From JAICTV01 sp035634055 (GTDB lineage Bacteria > Planctomycetota > Phycisphaerae > Tepidisphaerales > Tepidisphaeraceae): 11,549 nt of DNA. This document shows, piece after piece, positions 6,789 through 11,549 of the stretch. Positions within the stretch are counted from its first letter, which is position 1, and the number at the start of each line of letters is the position of its first letter. A program made the translations under genes and the position numbers. The notes under the pieces are model-generated. The model did not search any database, was not told the origin of the DNA, and worked only from the letters and a program-made list of their open reading frames with translations. The stretch is taken from positions 1 to 11,549 of the forward strand of contig DASQDR010000215.1 of the NCBI GenBank assembly GCA_035634055.1, given 5' to 3'.

Positions 6789-7403
6789 TCAAACGATCCA
6801 GTGCTGCTGCCCGTCGCGATGCGCGACAGCGATCCGCGGCCGGGGCGAGGCGGGTTGCAACGTGAAGCTGACCGGTACCACCGTGCTGGCGAGCGTGGCG
6901 GGCGCGTTCAGGTCGGATCGGCCGACGGATTGGAGGCGGTTGCCGGACAGGCGGAACAGTTCCAGCGACCAAGGGTCGCGGTCGATGATCAGCAACTCGC
7001 CAACGCCGATAGAGCTGTAGAAATCGACCTTGTCCCGGTTGCGGTCACCGGGGCTGGCGATCTCGGCGCAGAAGTCCGGGCCGCCGCACCAGTGCGCGCC
7101 GCAGTCGCGGGCCCTGCTGCCGGGGAGGACGACAACAATGTCCGGTATGCGATAGTTCTGTAGCCAGTCCTCGTCGCGGTCGCTCACGTTAGCGCCGCCC
7201 ATGACCAGTTCCGGTGCAGCAAGCCCAAATGCGTTTTGAATTACGGTCGTCAGCCGCGCTTGAAGAACTTGGTGTTCGGTGTCGGCCGGCGGTGCCATCA
7301 CGTATAGCCCTTCCCACACTTCGTCGTGTCGGGCCAGACCGTTCGCCGCGCGCTCGGCGTTAAGCCGCTCTGCAACGCAATCGTCCAGCACCATCAATGC
7401 CAT
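6789..7403 (-). CDS. Uma2 family (DUF820) PD-(D/E)XK nuclease-fold protein
   Basis: A 204-residue protein of the Uma2 family, which has the restriction-endonuclease (PD-(D/E)XK) fold. The family is very abundant in cyanobacteria and planctomycetes, and its cellular role is mostly unknown. Visible motifs are R85-I-P-D88 (first acidic residue), E114-I-A-S-P118 (second acidic residue), D124-K125 (lysine on the following helix), and VGELLIIDRDPWSLELFRL (134-152), which matches the usual GVxEYWIIDP...VEVYRL. The N-terminal part also fits the family (EGLYVMAPPADTEHQVLQARL, 31-51, like the usual YELIDGxLVxMSPPxxxH). The key residues look intact, so it is not an obvious pseudogene. ATG start with a strong GGGAGG seven bases upstream. 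It sits between the two M16 subunit genes, with gaps of 16 and 12 bases, so it must be co-transcribed with them. Such genes move easily and are often present in many copies, so this may be an insertion rather than a functional partner. Confidence 0.9.
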   Translation of the reverse strand: MALMVLDDCVAERLNAERAANGLARHDEVWEGLYVMAPPADTEHQVLQARLTTVIQNAFGLAAPELVMGGANVSDRDEDWLQNYRIPDIVVVLPGSRARDCGAHWCGGPDFCAEIASPGDRNRDKVDFYSSIGVGELLIIDRDPWSLELFRLSGNRLQSVGRSDLNAPATLASTVVPVSFTLQPASPRPRIAVAHRDGQQHWIV

Positions 7404-7410
7404 GGATCGA

Positions 7411-7416
7411 CCTCCC
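7411..7416 (-). promoter_or_regulatory. Shine-Dalgarno site of the Uma2 gene
   Basis: GGGAGG on the minus strand, seven bases before the ATG at 7403 and just past the stop codon of the upstream M16 gene. It is the clearest ribosome binding site in the window and fixes the Uma2 start. Confidence 0.8.
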
Positions 7417-7419
7417 GAT

Positions 7420-8661
7420 CTACGCCCCGCTTGGCAGCTTCAGTTCCTTCGGCCCGACCGTCACGATGGTGAACGGCCCCGGCTTGTTCGCCTTGAGGTA
7501 GGCGTTGACGCGGTCGAGGGTGACGGCGTCGATCTCCTGCTTGATCTCGTCCAGCGTTCGGATCCGCCCGCGCATCCAGAAGTCGTGGGCGATCGCGCCG
7601 GCACGGGCGCTGGTGCTCTCGCCCTGCATGACGGTGCTCGCCTTCAGGCCGGTCTTGGCGCGCTCCAACTCCTCGGCCGTCACGCCGTCGCTGAACTTGT
7701 GCAGTTCGGTGATGAACGTCTCCAGCGTCGCCTGCGCGCGGTCGTTGCTGGTGCCGGCGTAGCCGAGGATCGAGCCCTGCGTCTTGAGGCTGCTGTACCC
7801 CGCCCAGACGGAGTAAACCAAGCCGCGCTTCTCGCGGATCTCGGTGAACAGCCGCCCGCTCATCCCGCCGCTCAGCACCTCCAGCGCCAGGCGGACGAGG
7901 TAGTAGTCTGCGTGCGTTTCGGGGATGGACGGGTAAGCGATGCCGATGTGCGTCTGCTCCGAGTCCTGGTGCTCGTGGTGCAGGTTGCCCGGCGGGGGCA
8001 TCACCTCCATCGACGGCAGCGGCGACCCGTCCCACTCACCGAACTGCTTCGCCACCTCGTCGCGGATCCGCTCGAACTCGATGTTGCCGGCGATCGACAA
8101 AATCGTGTCTCGCGCGTGGTAGCGCCGGCCGTAGTCCGCCTTGGCCAGGTCGAGCGTGAGCTTCTCGAGGTCTTCCTTCCGGCCCATCGAGCTGCGCCCG
8201 AACGGGGAGGGGAAGTGCCACTCGCGAAGCTTGATCAGCAGCTTGGAGCGCGGGTCGTCGTCCAGCCCGGCCAACCCCTGAAGCGCCAGGTCGCGGGCGG
8301 CGTCGAAGCCGGTGTTCGGGAGGTGCGCCCGGCGGACGATGTCGGCGTAGACCGGCAGGCCGGCCATCACCTTGTCGCTCAGGGCGGCGCAGCCGAAGCG
8401 GGTGTGGTGGACGCCGACGCTGGCGGACCGTTGCAGGCCTAGGCTGTCGAGGAAATCAGTCAATTGCCGGCTGTCGCGCGAGCCGGCGCCGCGCAGGACC
8501 AGGTCGGACAACACGGTGGCCGAGCCCAGCCCGTCCAGTGGGTCGGTCGAGGAGCCGGCCGGCAGGAGCAACGTCATGGCGGCCGACTGCATGCCGGGCA
8601 TCTTCTCGCCCAGCAGCGTCAGCCCGTTCGCAAAAGTATGCTGAAAATAGCGTTCGCCCAA
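7420..8661 (-). CDS. M16 family peptidase-like protein, non-catalytic subunit
   Basis: A 413-residue M16B-type protein with the usual two-lobed length, but without the zinc site. The segment that should read HFLEH is T49-V-L-S52-D53 (in GSATVLSDLVLRG), so both histidines and the glutamate are missing. The C-terminal half keeps the substrate-binding signature GGMSGRLFTEIREKRGLVYSVWAGY (265-289), with R276 and Y283 seven residues apart, as in active M16 enzymes. This is the pattern of the non-catalytic partner in heterodimeric M16B peptidases such as Sphingomonas SPH2681/SPH2682. It is first in the operon; the zinc-bearing partner is third. The start is taken as TTG at 8661, because no ATG fits and AAGGGAG lies nine bases upstream. 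No signal peptide is visible. A role as a catalytic peptidase on its own is very unlikely. Confidence 0.93.
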   Translation of the reverse strand: MGERYFQHTFANGLTLLGEKMPGMQSAAMTLLLPAGSSTDPLDGLGSATVLSDLVLRGAGSRDSRQLTDFLDSLGLQRSASVGVHHTRFGCAALSDKVMAGLPVYADIVRRAHLPNTGFDAARDLALQGLAGLDDDPRSKLLIKLREWHFPSPFGRSSMGRKEDLEKLTLDLAKADYGRRYHARDTILSIAGNIEFERIRDEVAKQFGEWDGSPLPSMEVMPPPGNLHHEHQDSEQTHIGIAYPSIPETHADYYLVRLALEVLSGGMSGRLFTEIREKRGLVYSVWAGYSSLKTQGSILGYAGTSNDRAQATLETFITELHKFSDGVTAEELERAKTGLKASTVMQGESTSARAGAIAHDFWMRGRIRTLDEIKQEIDAVTLDRVNAYLKANKPGPFTIVTVGPKELKLPSGA

Positions 8662-8670
8662 CGTGCCCGA

Positions 8671-8677
8671 CTCCCTT
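8671..8677 (-). promoter_or_regulatory. Shine-Dalgarno site supporting the TTG start
   Basis: AAGGGAG on the minus strand ends nine bases before the TTG at 8661. It decides the start of the first M16 gene, which has no in-frame ATG nearby. Confidence 0.65.
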
Positions 8678-8716
8678 CTCGTCCGCCTGCCTGTCGCCGA
8701 AACCCCAGTGCCGCAA

Positions 8717-8745
8717 ATTATAGGCGGGGGTGGGGGGGATGCCAG
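8717..8745 (-). promoter_or_regulatory. Sigma70-type promoter of the M16-Uma2 operon
   Basis: On the minus strand the -35 box CTGGCA (8745-8740, four of six bases of TTGACA) is followed by a 17-base spacer and a perfect TATAAT (8722-8717). Transcription would start near 8710, giving a leader of about 50 bases before the TTG. The spacer is almost all C, with runs of seven and five. In such GC-rich DNA a perfect TATAAT at optimal spacing in the correct intergenic position is good support. Confidence 0.65.
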
Positions 8746-8847
8746 TTACCAGACCGCCCCATACTTGCGGCCGGCCCACTCGATGGGGAAAATTGGGGCC
8801 GAAAAGCGATCTGGCGCGGGCAGGGGGCGGTTCCTGGGGCGACGAGC

Positions 8848-11549
8848 ATGGCGATCACGTTCAGTTGCGGCACGTGCCGGCGGAAATACTCGGTGCCGGA
8901 CAACCTGGCCGGAAAGCAGCGCCGCTGCGCCGGTTGCGGCAACGTGCTGACGGTCCCGCCGCCGGTGGCCCAGGACGACGATCTGCCCTCACTGGACGAT
9001 CTGGCCGACGCGCCGCCGCCGCCCCCGCCGCCCGTCCCCGCTGCGAGGCCTGCTCGGCGAACTGCCGCCGCGACGTCCGGCGCCGCGCTGCCGAGCGCCT
9101 CGCCGCCGCGCGCCAGCGATTTCCCCGCAAGCCGGCGTTGGTCCGTCGGCAACCACGCTTTCCTCGGCGACGACGCCGCCCGCCTGATCAGCATGTTGTT
9201 GGTGCTGGCGATGGCCTGCGTCTCTGCCTGGCTGTGCTACCGCGTCGGCAACCAGATGCTGGACCGCAACGCGATCCCCGACGAGCTGCGCCCGCGGTTT
9301 TTCGCCTATGTCGCGGTCCTGGCGGTGTGGACGCTGGTGTTGTTCGCCGCCGTCGTGACGCCGGCCGTGATGGGCGTCAGCAGCCTCGCCGCCTCGTGGA
9401 CCAAGGGCGCCCTGCCCGACAGCGCCTACCTGCGCACCGCCGGCGCGCTGTCGCTGCCCTACATGCTGTGGCTGGGGGCGTTCCTGGTGCAGGGGCGCGA
9501 GCACCGCGACCTGCGCGTCACGCTGGCGCTGCTCTCGCCATTTGCGCTGTTCGCCGGGTTGAAGGAACTCGCCGGGCTGGGGAAATGGCTGCGGTCCGGC
9601 ATCGCCACCGCGCTGGCGATCGTGGTGCTGGTGGTGGCGGCGCTGGTGGTGAAGCCGGTGAGCGGCTACGTCGCGCAGGCGGGGCAGAAGATCGCGGGCA
9701 TCGACCGCGAGAGCCTCCAGGCCTGGGCGAAGGCGAACCCGGACAAGGTCCGCGCGATGCGCGAGGCGCGATATGTCGCGTCCGGCGGGGGCGCGAGTGG
9801 CGGCGCCGGCGGCAACGCGCCGCCGGCGGTGTCGTCGGCCCCGGACCCGTTGGCGGGCAAGATCGAGCCGTTGCAAAAGGAGATCGACGATGCCGCCGCC
9901 GCCGCCCCCAGGCAGACGCGCGAGCAGATCCGCGCCAAGCGCGAGCAGCTCGTCCAGCAGCTCCAGGCGATGAAGCCGGCGGACGCCTTAAGTCACCTTT
10001 ACACCCGCGCTGAGCACGCGCTGGCCCGGCTGAGCAGCGCCGAGGGCGAGGCCCCCAGCGAAGCGCCGCCGGCGAACCTCTACCAGCCCATTTCCGCCGC
10101 GCCGTTGGCGGTGCCGAAGGCGGAGGAGGCGGACTTCGCCACCGAGACCTACGCCTTCAAGACGCTGCGCGTCCGCCCGCTCAAGGAAAGCTCGATCGAC
10201 CTCGCCGCGTTCGGCGAGCGCGCGTTGTTCCAGCGGTGGACCCTCGACCACTGGGCCAAGATCCAACTGGCGGTGGAGCCGGCGACCGACCCGAAACAGC
10301 GCCGCCCGTGGGTGGCGGACCGGGACGTCATCGCGCACCTGGCGGCGCAGAAAAACCTGTTCGCGGTGGTGATGCCCGGCGACCCGCAGGTGCTGGACGG
10401 GCAACTCAACGGGCTAAGCTGGACGCGCGTGCAGCCGAACCCGCACGCGGCGTCCCGCGGCGACGGCATCATCTATGCCGCCCGTCTGCCGGACGCATCG
10501 TGGGCGATCGTGCGGCTCACGGTCCGCGGGGCGGGGCGGGAGCAGATCGCGCTGGCGGACAAGTTCATTCAGGGAATCCGCTTCGCGCAGCCGAACGACC
10601 CGCCGGCGCTCGACCCGTTCGACCCGGCCGTGGTGGTCAAGCGCTTTGACAACCTCAGCGATGATCCCTCGCCGGTGCTTCGGGCGGCGGGGGCGAAGGG
10701 GATTACCGCGCTGATGCAGTACGTCGCCGCGAAGGGCAACCAGGCGCCGCACCGCGCGCAGCAACTGCTCGACGAGCTGGCGCAGTCGCAGCCGACGGCG
10801 GTCGCCGGTGGCGTGACCGCTTCGCCGGGGCAAGGGTTGGTCCCGCAGCCGCGGCCGTCCCCCGGTGGCGTGCGCCGACCCATCGGAGGCGCGGCGACCG
10901 CCGCGCCGGCCGGGGCGGTCGACGCGCGGGCGGCGCTGGTGATGCTCCAGGGCGGGGGCAGCGTCTTCGACAAGCGGTCGGCCGTCCAACTGCTCGCCGG
11001 CGCCGTGCCGGGGCCGAACGACCCGCGCGACGAGGTCGCGACGGCGCTGGAGAACCTGCTGATCGGCGACAACGCCCACTTCCTCGGTGAAGACGCGTCG
11101 GCCGCACTGGCGGTCTGGTGGCGGCCGCAGACGGTCACCATCATGCTCCCGCTGCTCGGCGAGGACGTCTTCCCCCCGAGCCGCCGGCAGAACGCCATGC
11201 GCGTGCTGAGCAAGACCGGCGACAAGCGCGCGGTCCTCCCCATCGTCCGCTGGATCATCAAGGACCCGGAAACCACCGTGACCGCGCTGACCGCCATGGG
11301 CCCGGTGGCGGAGGACGAGGTGGTCAAGCTGCTCCGCGAGAAGGACCCGAAAGTGCGCGGCAACGCGGCGCGGATCCTGGAGCAGATCGGCACCAACAAG
11401 TGCCTGATCGAGCTGCGCCGCGCTTCAAACGACCCGCGCGACGCGATGGCCGCCTCCATCGCCAAGGCGGCGCTCGACACCGTGATGGCGCGCGTCAAGG
11501 CCGCCAAACCCGCGACGCCCGCCGCCACGCGCCCGGCGACCGCCGCCGC
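8848..11549 (+). CDS. Large zinc-ribbon, multi-pass membrane protein with HEAT-like repeats, 3' end beyond window
   Basis: Function unknown. The frame stays open from ATG 8848 to the right edge: 900 codons with no stop. The N-terminus is a zinc ribbon, C7-x2-C10 and C27-x2-C30 (FSCGTCRRKYSVPDNLAGKQRRCAGCG), followed by a Pro/Ala-rich linker. Five likely membrane helices lie at about 113-133, 152-176, 193-215, 222-241 and 251-274. Then come a Gly-rich linker, a charged, probable coiled coil (about 338-378), and a folded domain (about 430-580) that ends in LADKFIQGIRFAQ, loosely like DcrB/PsbP-type domains. After a further helical stretch (584-650) and a Pro/Gly-rich linker, residues 690-880 form HEAT-like helical repeats (for example KDPKVRGNAARILEQIG). 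The tail is Ala/Pro/Thr-rich. The ribbon fixes the start; only a weak GGGGCGACGAG precedes the ATG. The protein is probably a membrane-anchored scaffold, but that is inference. It is divergent from the M16 operon. Confidence 0.88.
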   Translation, partial: MAITFSCGTCRRKYSVPDNLAGKQRRCAGCGNVLTVPPPVAQDDDLPSLDDLADAPPPPPPPVPAARPARRTAAATSGAALPSASPPRASDFPASRRWSVGNHAFLGDDAARLISMLLVLAMACVSAWLCYRVGNQMLDRNAIPDELRPRFFAYVAVLAVWTLVLFAAVVTPAVMGVSSLAASWTKGALPDSAYLRTAGALSLPYMLWLGAFLVQGREHRDLRVTLALLSPFALFAGLKELAGLGKWLRSGIATALAIVVLVVAALVVKPVSGYVAQAGQKIAGIDRESLQAWAKANPDKVRAMREARYVASGGGASGGAGGNAPPAVSSAPDPLAGKIEPLQKEIDDAAAAAPRQTREQIRAKREQLVQQLQAMKPADALSHLYTRAEHALARLSSAEGEAPSEAPPANLYQPISAAPLAVPKAEEADFATETYAFKTLRVRPLKESSIDLAAFGERALFQRWTLDHWAKIQLAVEPATDPKQRRPWVADRDVIAHLAAQKNLFAVVMPGDPQVLDGQLNGLSWTRVQPNPHAASRGDGIIYAARLPDASWAIVRLTVRGAGREQIALADKFIQGIRFAQPNDPPALDPFDPAVVVKRFDNLSDDPSPVLRAAGAKGITALMQYVAAKGNQAPHRAQQLLDELAQSQPTAVAGGVTASPGQGLVPQPRPSPGGVRRPIGGAATAAPAGAVDARAALVMLQGGGSVFDKRSAVQLLAGAVPGPNDPRDEVATALENLLIGDNAHFLGEDASAALAVWWRPQTVTIMLPLLGEDVFPPSRRQNAMRVLSKTGDKRAVLPIVRWIIKDPETTVTALTAMGPVAEDEVVKLLREKDPKVRGNAARILEQIGTNKCLIELRRASNDPRDAMAASIAKAALDTVMARVKAAKPATPAATRPATAA

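Larger units (their letters stand above)
8662..8847. other. Divergent intergenic region
   Basis: The 186 bases between the minus-strand M16 operon and the plus-strand membrane protein gene. Besides the operon promoter, the plus strand has only a poor match for the large gene: TTGCGG (8765-8770), 17 bases, GAAAAT (8788-8793). The two promoters would then start within about 90 bases of each other and could be regulated together. Confidence 0.5.

Noticed and set aside
5898..7163. 421-codon plus-strand frame opposite the M16 and Uma2 genes
   Set aside because: It spans two real genes on the other strand and shows only the Val/Arg/His bias expected of an antisense frame.
8765..8793. Possible promoter TTGCGG-17-GAAAAT for the large plus-strand gene
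   Set aside because: Only three and four of six bases match the consensus. It is too weak to list as a feature of its own, so it is mentioned only under the intergenic region.
8730..10013. 427-codon plus-strand frame in a different phase from the large membrane protein
   Set aside because: It overlaps the frame with the zinc ribbon, membrane helices and coiled coil. Its own product is an Arg-rich shadow.

Overview
The window is GC-rich, dense bacterial DNA with eight protein genes and no rRNA, tRNA, CRISPR array or recognisable insertion sequence. The likeliest source is a planctomycete, perhaps of the Phycisphaerae. This rests on three kinds of small zinc-ribbon membrane protein (two with the CxxC...CPxCG type, one with an N-terminal CxxC...LAGK...CxxC ribbon), on starts that often lack a Shine-Dalgarno site, and on the general gene style. 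It is inference, not a database match.

Layout. Bases 1-1056 (+) hold the Obg GTPase, missing about 25 N-terminal residues at the left edge. Two related zinc-ribbon membrane proteins follow on the same strand (1179-2114 and 2111-3043), the second overlapping the first by four bases. A 332-base non-coding stretch (3044-3375) carries a 14-bp tandem repeat. A DUF1802 gene (3376-3945, +) comes next and is convergent with a cardiolipin synthase-like phospholipase D gene (5382-4000, -).

Further right on the minus strand is a tight three-gene operon, read from 8661 down to 5544. It encodes an M16 peptidase-like protein without the zinc site, a Uma2-family (PD-(D/E)XK) protein, and an M16 peptidase with an intact HFLEH zinc site. 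The two M16 proteins have complementary halves of the active site: one has the zinc motif, the other has the Arg/Tyr substrate-binding pair. They therefore look like the two subunits of a heterodimeric M16B peptidase, with a nuclease-fold gene inserted between them. A good sigma70-type promoter (CTGGCA, 17 bp, TATAAT) lies upstream of this operon, and its spacer is an almost pure C tract.

Divergent from the operon, a very long open frame (8848 to the right edge, at least 900 codons, no stop in the window) encodes a zinc-ribbon, five-helix membrane protein with a coiled coil and C-terminal HEAT-like repeats. It is the largest gene here and has no clear known function.

I see no complete new multi-gene system that I could defend. 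The best candidates for a second look are the M16-Uma2-M16 operon with its C-tract promoter and the large zinc-ribbon/HEAT membrane protein.
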